Source of the DNA: Methanolinea sp.
GTDB taxonomy: Archaea > Halobacteriota > Methanomicrobia > Methanomicrobiales > Methanospirillaceae
Reading direction: 5' to 3'
Assembly (NCBI GenBank): GCA_030055515.1
Contig: JASFYI010000002.1
Coordinates: 189,290 to 253,289, forward strand
Length of the DNA stretch: 64,000 bases
How positions within the stretch are numbered: the stretch's first letter is position 1; each line of letters begins with the position of its first letter. The notes beneath the pieces were generated by a model that was not told the origin of the DNA, made no database searches, and saw only the letters and a list, made by a program, of their open reading frames with translations. Of the stretch, positions 34,749 through 42,595 are shown piece by piece. The translations under genes and the position numbers were made by a program.

Positions 34749-35999
34749 TTAATGGTATCGCGGACTTGGGGGCGATTGCCCGTACCGGTTGACGAGCCGG
34801 ATCAGCGCGGAGAAAGCCTCGATCTCGAGGGAGAGGACCTCGTTCCGCTCCATGCCCATGCTCGTCTCGCCGTCCGCGGTGAGGGTCTCGGGACCCCTCA
34901 CGACGGTCCTTTTCACCCCGTCCCGCGAGAGGACGGCTTCTGCCTCCCTGTCGTGGACGAACGCCCTGCCCGGTATCACGACGAGGGGTTCGAGCGCGGA
35001 TGGGTCGAGGGACCGGAGGTCATCGACCGTGATGAGGCACGCGATGTCCTTCTCGACGGGGACGACCCGCGCCCCGTCCCCGCACTGCGAGAGGATGGAG
35101 CGGATGAACGGGGCGGCAATCCTGCCCGTGACGATGCTCGCTCGCCCGGTGAGGCGCGGGAGCTTCGCGACGAGCTCCGGCTCGGATGCGAGGGCGAACG
35201 GCGAGCCGATCGCGGGGTCCCAGAGGGGCGTCCCGCTCACCTTCATCCTGCACCTCCGCGAGAGGGCTGTCACCATGTCGCGGAACTCCCCGACCTCCTG
35301 CACGGGGTGGCCGGGGATGATCGGCGCGTTGCCGAGGATGAGCCCCTGGTCCGCCCTGTTCGCAAACCGCATCAGGATGAGGCCCTTTGCACCCCTCTCC
35401 TCGAGCCACCCGCACGTCTCCTCGAGGACGGGGCCGTCGTTGACGCCCGGGAGAACGACGCAGGCAGCGTACACGTCGATCTTTTCGCACAGCCTCTCGA
35501 GGACGGCGAGGGATGCTCCCGGTGTCGGGTCGTGCATGTACCGCTTCCGCAGCTCCGGCCGGACGGAGAAGACCGTGAAGGAGATCTCGGCGAGGCCCGC
35601 GTCGACGAGGAAGTCCGCGATCCCGGGGTCGTCGAAGCCCTTGCCACTCGTGTACCCGATGTGGAGTGGTGCCTCCATGCTCGAGAGGAGTTCGAAGAGG
35701 TCGCGGAAGCGGGGGTAGCAGCTAGGGTCCCCGCCGCCGCTCACGGTGACGCGGCTCACCTCGTCCGGGATCGACTGGAGCCGGACGAGGACGTCGTCGG
35801 CGATATCGCGGAGATCCCTAAAACCCCTGTAGTACTCGCGGACGCTCCTGCTGCAGTAGTCGCAGCCTTTCCGGTAGGGGGGACAGTAGCGGCAGCCCAA
35901 AGGGGCTGTTTCCTTCACGTGCCTGAAGTAGCAGTACTCGCAGAACCCCCGGCAGTCGACACCGGGGCGTCCCCCGATGTCGACGGTGAGATGGGCCAT
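34749..35999 (-). CDS. mmp10: Methanogenesis marker radical SAM protein Mmp10 (MCR arginine C-methyltransferase)
   Basis: 416 residues starting MAHLTVDIGGRPGVDCRGFC. Mmp10 is a cobalamin-dependent radical SAM enzyme that C-methylates an active-site-region arginine of methyl-coenzyme M reductase. Cysteine motifs seen: CRGFCEYCYF (cluster ligands, residues about 16-25) and a second group CRYCPPYRKGCDYCSR (about 36-51), both characteristic of the family. VTVSGGGDPSCYP supplies the SAM-contact glycine motif. Length matches characterised homologues of just over 400 residues. It is strong evidence that the host is a methanogen. It lies apart from any mcr genes. Confidence 0.92.
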   Translation of the reverse strand: MAHLTVDIGGRPGVDCRGFCEYCYFRHVKETAPLGCRYCPPYRKGCDYCSRSVREYYRGFRDLRDIADDVLVRLQSIPDEVSRVTVSGGGDPSCYPRFRDLFELLSSMEAPLHIGYTSGKGFDDPGIADFLVDAGLAEISFTVFSVRPELRKRYMHDPTPGASLAVLERLCEKIDVYAACVVLPGVNDGPVLEETCGWLEERGAKGLILMRFANRADQGLILGNAPIIPGHPVQEVGEFRDMVTALSRRCRMKVSGTPLWDPAIGSPFALASEPELVAKLPRLTGRASIVTGRIAAPFIRSILSQCGDGARVVPVEKDIACLITVDDLRSLDPSALEPLVVIPGRAFVHDREAEAVLSRDGVKRTVVRGPETLTADGETSMGMERNEVLSLEIEAFSALIRLVNRYGQSPPSPRYH

Positions 36000-36791
36000 T
36001 GTCTCGTACCGATCTCTCCTCCGGGCGGAAAATCCCTTTGGATGGGGGCGAGGGTCGGGCGGGAACAGCGGCAGTGTCGTTGCCCTCCCCGCGGATGGAG
36101 ATGTCTCCCGTGCCGGCGGATCACCGCGGGATTGAAGGTATCCCGGGGGGAAATTCACTCTCAATTAGGGGCATCCGGCCATCCTTCGCCTGCATTTGAT
36201 CTCGTGCGGCGTGTACCTTCCTCACCGCGGGGTGCGCCACGCGCGAGGACGCAAGGCCGCCCTCTCCTTCCCCTGCCCCCCTCAGCGCCCGGTGGGATGT
36301 CCTCCCGGGGGACGCGACTCCGGTTGGGTACGACGTCCCCGGCCCGTGCAGTGCGGACGTCCGGGCCGGCCGTTCCCGCGTTCCACCCGGAGACCGGCAC
36401 GCACGTCTATGCCTTCGCGGGGGCCCGTCCCCACGGGACATACCAGTACTTGTTCCCCGTGGGCCGGGGGGGGAAGCTCGCGTGCCCGCGCCCCTTCTTG
36501 GGGGATACGGTCTCGCGGAGGCCGGGACGGTGCCGGAGCGGCTCCTCGGGGGGCGGGTGTGCACTCTCCCACGGGCAGTGGGCGGGGGGCAATCCGTCGA
36601 GAGGACCAGAGGGAGTATCACCTCTCCCCGCGAGATCCATGGTGGTGCGATGCGGTGCACGGGGGACGGCGGGAAGTGGTCGCGAGGATATTCGAACGCG
36701 GGGGAAGGCACCGTCGAGGGTATGGAGTGCGTCCTGCGTGGAAAAGGGAGGTGGCCGGGCAGGGCCGTCCCCGCGGGGAGGACAGGCACTG
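36000..36791. other. Gene-free 0.8-kb GC-rich interval
   Basis: No reading frame here has recognisable domain content; the long frames on both strands look like GC-driven artefacts. One extended hairpin is present at about 36430-36463: CCCACGGGACA pairs with TGTTCCCCGTGGG, with a single-base bulge on each arm at most and a loop of ten bases. A non-coding RNA, a decayed gene or a long leader of the DUF504 gene are possible; none can be supported further. Confidence 0.4.
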
Positions 36792-37052
36792 ATGCGGAGC
36801 CGGGAGATCCTCCACAGGCTCCTCCACGATCCACGGTATTCCCTCGCCGACGCCGAGGTGTGGTACGTCGACCGCGGTGCCCCGGGGGACGTGAGCCGGG
36901 CGGCGGGGAGCGAGATCGTCTCGGTCGGGCCCTTCGCGTTCCGGGTGGCGACGGTGACCGGGACGAAGGACATCCCCCACCACAGGATCGTCCGTATCCT
37001 CCACCGGGGCGAGGTCCTCTGGGAGCGGGGGGCGAGGCGGGAGGGGCCGTGA
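36792..37052 (+). CDS. DUF504 (UPF0248) protein
   Basis: 86 residues, MRSREILHRLLHDPRYSLADAEVWYVDRGAPGD, then GPFAFRV and TKDIPHHRIVRILHRGEVLWER. The 'R-E-I-L-x-R-L-x-x-D-P' opening and the 'IPxHRIxxIxxxGxxxWxR' ending are hallmarks of the archaeal DUF504 family. A role in RNA metabolism has been proposed for the family, but the function here is unknown. It stands alone between the gene-free interval and tRNA-Thr. Confidence 0.85.
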   Translation: MRSREILHRLLHDPRYSLADAEVWYVDRGAPGDVSRAAGSEIVSVGPFAFRVATVTGTKDIPHHRIVRILHRGEVLWERGARREGP

Positions 37053-37135
37053 GGCAGGACGGCCACGGGCGAGATGTTGGGCCATTCGACGCCCGGCGCC
37101 ACATTTTTCAGCAACGGGCTGCAATATTCTATGGC

Positions 37136-37208
37136 GCCCCAGTGGCTTAGCCGGCAGAGCGGCTGACTTGTAATCAGCAGGTCCCGTGTTCAAATCACGG
37201 CTGGGGCT
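37136..37208 (+). tRNA. tRNA-Thr (TGT)
   Basis: 73-nt cloverleaf: acceptor GCCCCAG/CTGGGGC, anticodon loop CTTGTAA with anticodon TGT, T arm CCGTG-TTCAAAT-CACGG, discriminator T. No intron and no encoded CCA. A short T-run (CTTTT) follows directly and may terminate the transcript. No integrated element was found next to it, although the sulfur and arsenic genes lie just downstream. Confidence 0.95.
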
Positions 37209-37494
37209 TTTCACGCCGGAATCTCGCTTGGGATCAGTCAGAAGACGAGCGGTTTTGATGCGGGAACATGATGCGGGACCCCTTGTCCCCGCGAGATGAT
37301 ACGATTTTGGACGAACGATTTTTCGAGAACACTCCACGTATCCCCCTGCCCTCTCCCTCTCTCTTCCCCGCACGGGGTTTGTGGGAGTTCACACAGACGT
37401 GACGAAAATGCATTTGCCGAGAACGACAGGAAGGGATGGGATCAGAGCGTGTCCGGGACGGGCCGGTTGGACGCGGACGGGCTGGGAACAGCTT

Positions 37495-37716
37495 TCACTT
37501 CCCCATTTTCACCAGGAACCGGTTCTCGGCAATCTCGTCCCACGAGACCTTGTACCCCTGTCGCGAGAAGGGGGAGCACGTGTTGTCCACCTGCTCGCGT
37601 GTCGCGTAGAACGTCACGGCCTCCCCCTCCCGGAGCTTGCCGAGCAGGATCTTCAGCGTGATCATCAGGTTGGTGCATGTCAGTTCAGTGAAATCGTGCG
37701 CTCCGTCATTCTCCAT
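37495..37716 (-). CDS. TusA/SirA-like sulfur carrier protein with atypical motif
   Basis: 73 residues with the TusA fold pattern: DFTELTCTNLMITLKILLGKLREGE, then a beta strand VTFYA and a C-terminal GYKVSWDEIAENRFLVKMGK. TusA proteins carry persulfide on the Cys of a Cys-Pro-x-Pro motif. Here the motif is CTNL: Cys14 is kept but both prolines are lost. A second cysteine is Cys47. It is last in the operon after the YedE halves and the DsrE-like fusion, supporting a role in sulfur or selenium transfer. Confidence 0.75.
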   Translation of the reverse strand: MENDGAHDFTELTCTNLMITLKILLGKLREGEAVTFYATREQVDNTCSPFSRQGYKVSWDEIAENRFLVKMGK

Positions 37717-37730
37717 TCAAATCCCCCTAC

Positions 37731-38915
37731 TCAGAAGAACAAAACGCGCATGGCAGGTCCTTTCGAATTACCCGGGTCCCTCGGGAAGAGGATCCCGGCC
37801 AGTGCCTCGTTCGTGATCTCCCGGACACCCGAACACGCGGTGCTGACTCCCCTCTCGCGTGCCGAGGGGAGGTGCACGAAGTAGGAGAGGGCAGGGATGT
37901 CGTTCGTGGCCGCGATCATTTCCTGTACATTGAAGAGTCGCCCGCCATCGGGCACTTCGTGGGTCCCGTGCAGGGCACAGACGCCGTCCTCGATGAAGAT
38001 GACGGTCGTCTCGATTCCATCCATGGCCGCGGCGATTGCGAGGGAGAGCCCCCCGAACGTCCACTCGGAGCAGTACGGGGTGTGCGTGATGAACACGGTC
38101 AGGCGGGGGGCCCCCTCTCCCCCGCACCCCGGGGGTATGGTCCACCCCGCCATATGCGAAACGATAGGGTGGAAAGCGGAAAAACGGGAGAGGATCTTGT
38201 TCAGGGGTCGTATCTCGATCTCCTGGATGCAGGACGCAGGCTCGCAGAAACCCGTCCCGGGATTCGGCTGGTAGTACCCCCGCGCCGTCGCGCACCGCGA
38301 ACATGCCGAAAACCACGGGTCCCGGCAGGACTGGACAGTATGCGCGGAGAGGGCGGAGACCCCCTTCCCGATGTTCTCGAACTCGGATGGGCGCTGCCCG
38401 TCGTGGAGGACATGGACGCCGTCGAGGTAGCAGTAGAGCTCGGGGTTCAGGCCCGCGTCGACGGCGCGGGAGAGGAACCGGAGCATGTAGACCGGGACCC
38501 TGCTCATGTAGGGGGGATAGCACAGGAGGAACGCAGCACCCCTCGTCCCTGCCCACTCATCCTCGATCGCGGAGACGAGTGCACCCCAGAAGGGGAAACG
38601 GCCGTCGGGGCATGACACCCGGACCTCCTCGGCACCCGGGGATATGGAACCGTGGAGGCCGTGCAGCCGGAGCTCGTCTGCATCCACGATGACCTCAAGG
38701 GAGGGCATCCGCGAGAGGGTGACCCAGACGGGACGGGTCCGGGCGTCCGCGAGGCTGTAGAGGGCATCGCCCGTGAGGAAGAACTTCAGAGACCACCCCC
38801 CGTCCTGAGAGAGTGCCCCCGTTCCTGCCGCACCGATCACTCCCGCGAGCCACTCCATGCGTTCCCTGCAGAGGGACTCACAGAAGAGGAATGTCGATGC
38901 CGGCACGGGGATCAT
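37731..38915 (-). CDS. Tandem DsrE/F/H-like fusion protein
   Basis: 394 residues that appear to hold three DsrE-like modules. Module 1 (about 1-90) has SLKFFLTGDALYSLADA and a VIVDADELRLHGL end. Module 2 (about 125-230) has AAFLLCYPPYMSRVPVY, CYLDGVHVLHDGQ and SCRDPWFSACSRCATARGY, the latter like the conserved DsrE cysteine end. Module 3 (about 280-394) has LTVFITHTPYCSEWTFGGLSLAIAAA and VIFIEDGVCAL. TusBCD/DsrEFH normally form a complex of separate paralogues handing persulfide from TusA. Its start overlaps the second YedE half (ATGA) and TusA follows 14 bases later. Module boundaries were set by eye. Confidence 0.68.
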   Translation of the reverse strand: MIPVPASTFLFCESLCRERMEWLAGVIGAAGTGALSQDGGWSLKFFLTGDALYSLADARTRPVWVTLSRMPSLEVIVDADELRLHGLHGSISPGAEEVRVSCPDGRFPFWGALVSAIEDEWAGTRGAAFLLCYPPYMSRVPVYMLRFLSRAVDAGLNPELYCYLDGVHVLHDGQRPSEFENIGKGVSALSAHTVQSCRDPWFSACSRCATARGYYQPNPGTGFCEPASCIQEIEIRPLNKILSRFSAFHPIVSHMAGWTIPPGCGGEGAPRLTVFITHTPYCSEWTFGGLSLAIAAAMDGIETTVIFIEDGVCALHGTHEVPDGGRLFNVQEMIAATNDIPALSYFVHLPSARERGVSTACSGVREITNEALAGILFPRDPGNSKGPAMRVLFF

Positions 38916-39436
38916 GCCCCCAGACCAAGGCTTTTTGCGAGGGAGACGACCCACCCCGAGATGAAGGCGGCGAAGAGAGGGGACGCGACACACATCCCGA
39001 GGAGGAAGAACCCCGCCTTGTAATTCCCCTCGGACGCCATCACGGCCTGACGGAGGGGGCACCCGCCGAGGAGGACGCAGATAAACCCGACGAGGAAGCC
39101 GGAGAGCACGGCCAGGAAGAGGGATGCTGCGGGGCCGAGCCCCGCGGGGGCTCCCGGCACGGGGACGAGGAACCCGCTCGTGAGTGCCCAGGGGAAGTGC
39201 TCCATTGCCGCGGGGGTGAGGATCCAGAAGGCGAGGGAGCCGAGGAACGAGAAGATGATCAGGGCGACGTACCCCGAGAGTATCCGCGTGTGGCGGAAGA
39301 GGAAGAAGTCCCTGAACCCCCCTATGGAGCAGAAACCGGAGCGCTGGGCGAGGTACCCGGCGAGGATACCGAGGAGGAGGGTCAGCGCGGGCACCGCGTA
39401 GACCGCGATCTCCCTCGGGAAGAGACCGGCCGCCAT
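38912..39436 (-). CDS. YeeE/YedE-type transporter, second half
   Basis: 174 residues, about five membrane helices. YedE-family hallmarks are RSGFCSIGGFRDFFLFR near residue 32 and VLLGGCPLRQAVMASEGN near 125, each with a conserved Cys that relays thiosulfate or a selenium/sulfur species in characterised relatives. Single-gene YeeE proteins are about twice this length; here the channel is encoded by two overlapping genes (TGATG with the first half, ATGA with the DsrE-like gene). Confidence 0.85.
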   Translation of the reverse strand: MAAGLFPREIAVYAVPALTLLLGILAGYLAQRSGFCSIGGFRDFFLFRHTRILSGYVALIIFSFLGSLAFWILTPAAMEHFPWALTSGFLVPVPGAPAGLGPAASLFLAVLSGFLVGFICVLLGGCPLRQAVMASEGNYKAGFFLLGMCVASPLFAAFISGWVVSLAKSLGLGA

Positions 39437-39981
39437 CAGGACGCCTCCCGTTCGGCCTTCTTGAGCAGCAGGACCGTGCCCGCGATGACACCGAGGGCCA
39501 TTGCCCCGATGAAGATCAGGGCGATGAAGTCTCCGTAGCCCGCCCGGAGCGCTGCCCGGTAAGGACACCCCCCGAAGAGCATCGCGAGGACGAAGACGGA
39601 AAATCCCCCCGCGAAGGAGACGAGGTACTCTCTCGCATTCCCTCTCCGCACAACGTGCTCCCGGTTGACGCGTGCGGAGACGTGTGCACCGATCAGGACA
39701 CCGGCGACGCTCATCACGGGGAGGACGGCATTCTTCGAGATTGGTGCGAGTGCGAGGGCAGTCCCGGCGAGAATATTGGTCATGCCGTTCACGAGGTCAC
39801 GCGTGTGGCACGCGACGCAGAACCCGTAGGCCTCCGGACCCCCTGCGGTTATGAGGAGCGATTGCATGAGTGCAGCAAGAATTCCAATCACAGCACCGAG
39901 AAACGCGGGATGCCGGGCGAGGGGGGATGCGTGGCGGCACACGGCGTCACGCAGGCTGCATATTCCCATGAGTTGGTACAT
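39436..39981 (-). CDS. YeeE/YedE-type transporter, first half
   Basis: 181 residues with about five membrane helices and a paired-cysteine motif GFCVACHTRDLVNGM near residue 54 plus MLFGGCPYRAALRAGYG near 138. Together with the next gene it forms one YedE-like sulfur or selenium compound importer. An alternative ATG at 39969 fits the TATA spacing slightly better (AAAATATTATC on the minus strand, about 40000-40009). It is first gene of the operon YedE1-YedE2-DsrE fusion-TusA and divergent from the arsenic permease. Confidence 0.84.
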   Translation of the reverse strand: MYQLMGICSLRDAVCRHASPLARHPAFLGAVIGILAALMQSLLITAGGPEAYGFCVACHTRDLVNGMTNILAGTALALAPISKNAVLPVMSVAGVLIGAHVSARVNREHVVRRGNAREYLVSFAGGFSVFVLAMLFGGCPYRAALRAGYGDFIALIFIGAMALGVIAGTVLLLKKAEREAS

Positions 39982-40095
39982 TTCGGCATTTCACACGATA
40001 ATATTTTGGGGGAATTTATGCACTTATGCGACACAAAATACAGAAAGAACCACGATAAATAAAAATAATATATTTGAAAAACCGAATATACGCAT
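39982..40095. promoter_or_regulatory. AT-rich divergent promoter with candidate ArsR operator
   Basis: This is the most AT-rich interval in this part. TATA-like AATATATTT (40067-40075) lies about 25 bases before the permease ATG, with no ribosome site, so that message is probably leaderless. An inverted repeat, ATATTTG (40070-40076) and CGAATAT (40083-40089), one mismatch and a six-base spacer, overlaps the TATA-to-start interval and is a plausible ArsR operator. TATA sequence for the leftward sulfur operon lies at about 40000-40009. Confidence 0.5.
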
Positions 40096-41163
40096 ATGGT
40101 TGCGGGAGCGATCAACGATTTCTCTGCTGCCGGACAGTTTTTCCTCGTCATCACACTGGAGCTTGTCCTCCTCTTCGTGGGAGTGAGCTTCCTCGTGGGG
40201 CTCATCAGGGAATACCTCCCCGAGGAGAGGATACGCCGGGCGCTCTCGTCCCGGCACAGGGTCACGGGGACGGCGATCGGTGCATTCTTCGGTGCCCTCA
40301 CGCCCTTTTGCTCCTGCTCCACGATCCCCGTGCTCGCCGGTCTCCTCAACTCCCGCGTCCCGTTCGGTGCGTGCATGGCATTCCTCCTCGCATCCCCGCT
40401 CCTGAACCCGGTCATCGTTTTCATGGTGCTGGCATTCTTCGGGCCAATCCCCACGCTCCTCTACGGCACAGTCACGTTTGGCATCGCGGTCGCATCGGGC
40501 ATTATCCTCGAGGACAGGAATTTCATCCGGTTCGTGAAGCCCCTCGGACTCGGAAAGACCCTGCTGCCACAGGGTACGGGATCGGGGTGTTGTGCCGACA
40601 ACTCCGTTCTCCCGGAAAGTGGGCATGCGGGCTGCTGTCCGGGAGCTGCGGGCACGGCCACACAGGCAGCCGGGTGCGGGTGTTCGTGCAGTGCCGCAGG
40701 GACCCCCGCGGACACGTGGGCCGGCGCCACCCACGCGCGCAGGATGAGGTCCGCCCTCGGTTTCTCCCTCCGCATCTTCCGCCAGGTACTCCCGTACCTC
40801 ATCCTCGGGGCAGCGGCCGGGGCATTCATCTATGGGTTCGTGCCCGAAGACCTGATTGTCTCCCTCGCGGGTCCGGAAAACCCCCTTGCCATTCCGGCCG
40901 CTGCAGTTATCGGAATTCCCATGTACATCCGGGCTGAGACAATCATTCCCGTCAGTGCGGTCCTCCTCGCGAAGGGAATGGGGCTTGGTGCCGTCATGGC
41001 ACTCATCATCGGGGGGGCGGGGGCAAGCATTCCCGAGGTGACCCTTCTTGCATCCATCTTCGAGAGGAGGCTCGTCGCGACGTTCGTTGCAGTCGTCCTC
41101 GGTGTGGCCATCAGCACGGGGGTCGTCCTGCAGCTCATGCAGACGGCAGGTGTCCTTGGATGA
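40096..41163 (+). CDS. arsP: ArsP-type permease with cysteine-rich loop
   Basis: 355 residues, COG0701-type permease of two homologous halves totalling eight to ten membrane helices. The TPFCSCSTIPVLAGLL motif near residue 75 is the family signature; the second half has IPMYIRAETIIPVSAVLLAKGMGLG and GGAGASIPEV. A central hydrophilic loop (about 165-215) is rich in cysteine (GCC, GCC, GCGCSCS), probably binding thiophilic metal(loid). Characterised ArsP proteins export trivalent organoarsenicals; related proteins move Cu/Zn. Linkage to arsR and arsC favours arsenic. Confidence 0.82.
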   Translation: MVAGAINDFSAAGQFFLVITLELVLLFVGVSFLVGLIREYLPEERIRRALSSRHRVTGTAIGAFFGALTPFCSCSTIPVLAGLLNSRVPFGACMAFLLASPLLNPVIVFMVLAFFGPIPTLLYGTVTFGIAVASGIILEDRNFIRFVKPLGLGKTLLPQGTGSGCCADNSVLPESGHAGCCPGAAGTATQAAGCGCSCSAAGTPADTWAGATHARRMRSALGFSLRIFRQVLPYLILGAAAGAFIYGFVPEDLIVSLAGPENPLAIPAAAVIGIPMYIRAETIIPVSAVLLAKGMGLGAVMALIIGGAGASIPEVTLLASIFERRLVATFVAVVLGVAISTGVVLQLMQTAGVLG

Positions 41164-41204
41164 GGGGAACCGAATTTATCTCCGGTCACCAATCTGGTTT
41201 GTGC

Positions 41205-41603
41205 ATGACTGGGAAGAGAGGCCAGCACCGCGTATTCCCCCTGTCCCGGTATACCACCATCCTCAGGGCGCTATCCGATGAGACGAGGCTTGGGATATAC
41301 CTCCTCCTCGGCAACGGGGAGCTCTGCGTCTGCCACATCCAGGCCGCCCTCGGGACGACGCAGACGAAGGTCTCCCGCCACCTCGGGATTCTCCGGAACG
41401 CCGGCCTCGTCACGGCCCGGAGGGAGGGTCTCTGGGTGTATTACAGGAGGGCCGATCCGGCACCCGCATCGGTCCGAGCGTTTGTCAGGGAGCTTGCGCG
41501 GCTCCTTGACAGGGACCCGGTCATCTCCGTCCCGGCGGAGAATGAGGGGCAGTGTGGATGCAGAGAGGGTGAGCAAGACCATGGGAAAGAGGCTCGTCAT
41601 TGA
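41205..41603 (+). CDS. arsR: ArsR-family metalloid-responsive repressor
   Basis: 132-residue winged-helix repressor. LSDETRLGIYLLLGNGELCVCHIQ contains ELCVCHI, the ArsR-type Cys-x-Cys As(III) site (consensus ELCVCDL). The recognition helix is TQTKVSRHLGILRNAGLV, with wing REGLWVYYRR. A C-terminal Cys pair (QCGCREGE) may add ligands. ATG 41205 is about 28 bases after a TATA tract (AATTTATC, 41174-41181) and probably leaderless; a start at 41160 overlapping the permease stop is possible but lacks family support. Confidence 0.9.
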   Translation: MTGKRGQHRVFPLSRYTTILRALSDETRLGIYLLLGNGELCVCHIQAALGTTQTKVSRHLGILRNAGLVTARREGLWVYYRRADPAPASVRAFVRELARLLDRDPVISVPAENEGQCGCREGEQDHGKEARH

Positions 41604-42024
41604 GTGGAAGCACATCGGAGACGATGTGAGGGGCACGTGCGAGCGGTGCAGCGAAACGGGCGACGCGATCCGCGAGGTCCTCCGGGACCTCGGTCCGTAC
41701 TTCACGGAGAAGAACGTGTCGCCGGAGTTCCGCGAGACAGTCCTCCCCGGGGAGGAGATCGCATTCTCGAACACGGTTACCATCAACGGGAGGCCGATCG
41801 AGGAGTACCTGGGGGGATCGGAGGTGATTCACACCCCGTGTCAATCCTGCGCGTGTCTCACGGGAGAGGACGAGGCATACTGTCGTGCAATCGTGCATGG
41901 CGGGAACCGCTACGAGGCTATCCCGCCCGACCTGATCAGGCGTGCGTTCGTCGCCGCCGTGGAGAGAGACGGCCCGACGTGCGGGTGCGACTGCGGGTGC
42001 GGGGAAGGGGGCGAGTGCCCGTGA
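41581..42024 (+). CDS. DUF2703 cysteine-rich protein of the arsenic cluster
   Basis: 147 residues, MGKRLVIEWKHIGDDVRGTCERCSETGDAI. This thioredoxin-like DUF2703 family pattern has a CERCSETG motif at residues about 20-27, a CQSCACLTG group near 105, and a cysteine-rich tail CGCDCGCGEGGEC. Its ATG overlaps the arsR end, so it is co-expressed. The family occurs in arsenic and heavy-metal operons, but no activity is assigned. The tail looks suited to metalloid chelation (inference). Confidence 0.82.
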   Translation: MGKRLVIEWKHIGDDVRGTCERCSETGDAIREVLRDLGPYFTEKNVSPEFRETVLPGEEIAFSNTVTINGRPIEEYLGGSEVIHTPCQSCACLTGEDEAYCRAIVHGGNRYEAIPPDLIRRAFVAAVERDGPTCGCDCGCGEGGECP

Positions 42025-42080
42025 GCGGCAAGACACGCGGCCGGGGGCAGGCTCCCTCCGGGATTGTGGAGTGACCATCC

Positions 42081-42506
42081 GTGGAGAGGAAGAAGGACGT
42101 CCTCTTCGTCTGCACGCACAACGCTGCCCGGTCCCAGATGGCCGAGGGGTATCTGCGGGCGCGCTACGGCGACCGGTACAACGCCTACTCGGCGGGGACG
42201 ACGGCATCGTCGGTCAATCCCCTCGCGGTCGAGGCGATGAGGGAGATCGGCATCGACATCACGGGCCAGCGTTCCAAGACCCTCGCGGAATTCGCCGGGA
42301 GGGAGATGGACATCGTGGTGACCGTGTGCGACTCCGCGCGTGCGACCTGCCCCTTCTTCCCGTGGGCACGCGAGACGGTCCACGTCTCGATCCCCGACCC
42401 CGCGGGGGGCACGATAGAGACGTTCCGGAAGGTCCGGGACGAGATCGTGGCGTGGATCGACCGGTACTTTGGGGGAGAGGGACCTCCGGGAGGGCGCGAG
42501 GCCTAG
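42081..42506 (+). CDS. arsC: Arsenate reductase, low-molecular-weight phosphatase type
   Basis: Reduces As(V) to As(III) with thioredoxin. 141 residues from a GTG with a GGAGTGA site six bases upstream. The P-loop VCTHNAARSQMAEGYLR near residue 10 (C-x5-R-S) holds the nucleophile, and DIVVTVCDSARATCPFFP near residue 76 supplies the two further cysteines of the redox cascade; SIPDPAGG follows. It is last gene of the arsenic cluster. Confidence 0.92.
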   Translation: MERKKDVLFVCTHNAARSQMAEGYLRARYGDRYNAYSAGTTASSVNPLAVEAMREIGIDITGQRSKTLAEFAGREMDIVVTVCDSARATCPFFPWARETVHVSIPDPAGGTIETFRKVRDEIVAWIDRYFGGEGPPGGREA

Positions 42507-42595
42507 GTACGGGAGAGACCATCCGCCCCCGCATCGGTTACCCGACACGGATCTTTCTGTGGGTATTATAGCGGGGGGAGTGAGAGATACTTTGC

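Noticed and set aside
34194-37052. 952-codon forward frame
   Set aside because: It is a shadow of uS15 and mmp10 in antisense that ends in the real 86-codon DUF504 gene; only that last part has family features.
36121-37104. 327-codon minus-strand frame in the gene-free interval
   Set aside because: The translation is rich in Pro, Arg, Gly and Ser without any domain, and part of it is antisense to DUF504.
37136-42506. Integrative element at tRNA-Thr
   Set aside because: No integrase, no repeat of the tRNA 3' end and no phage genes were found; the sulfur and arsenic genes alone do not make an element.
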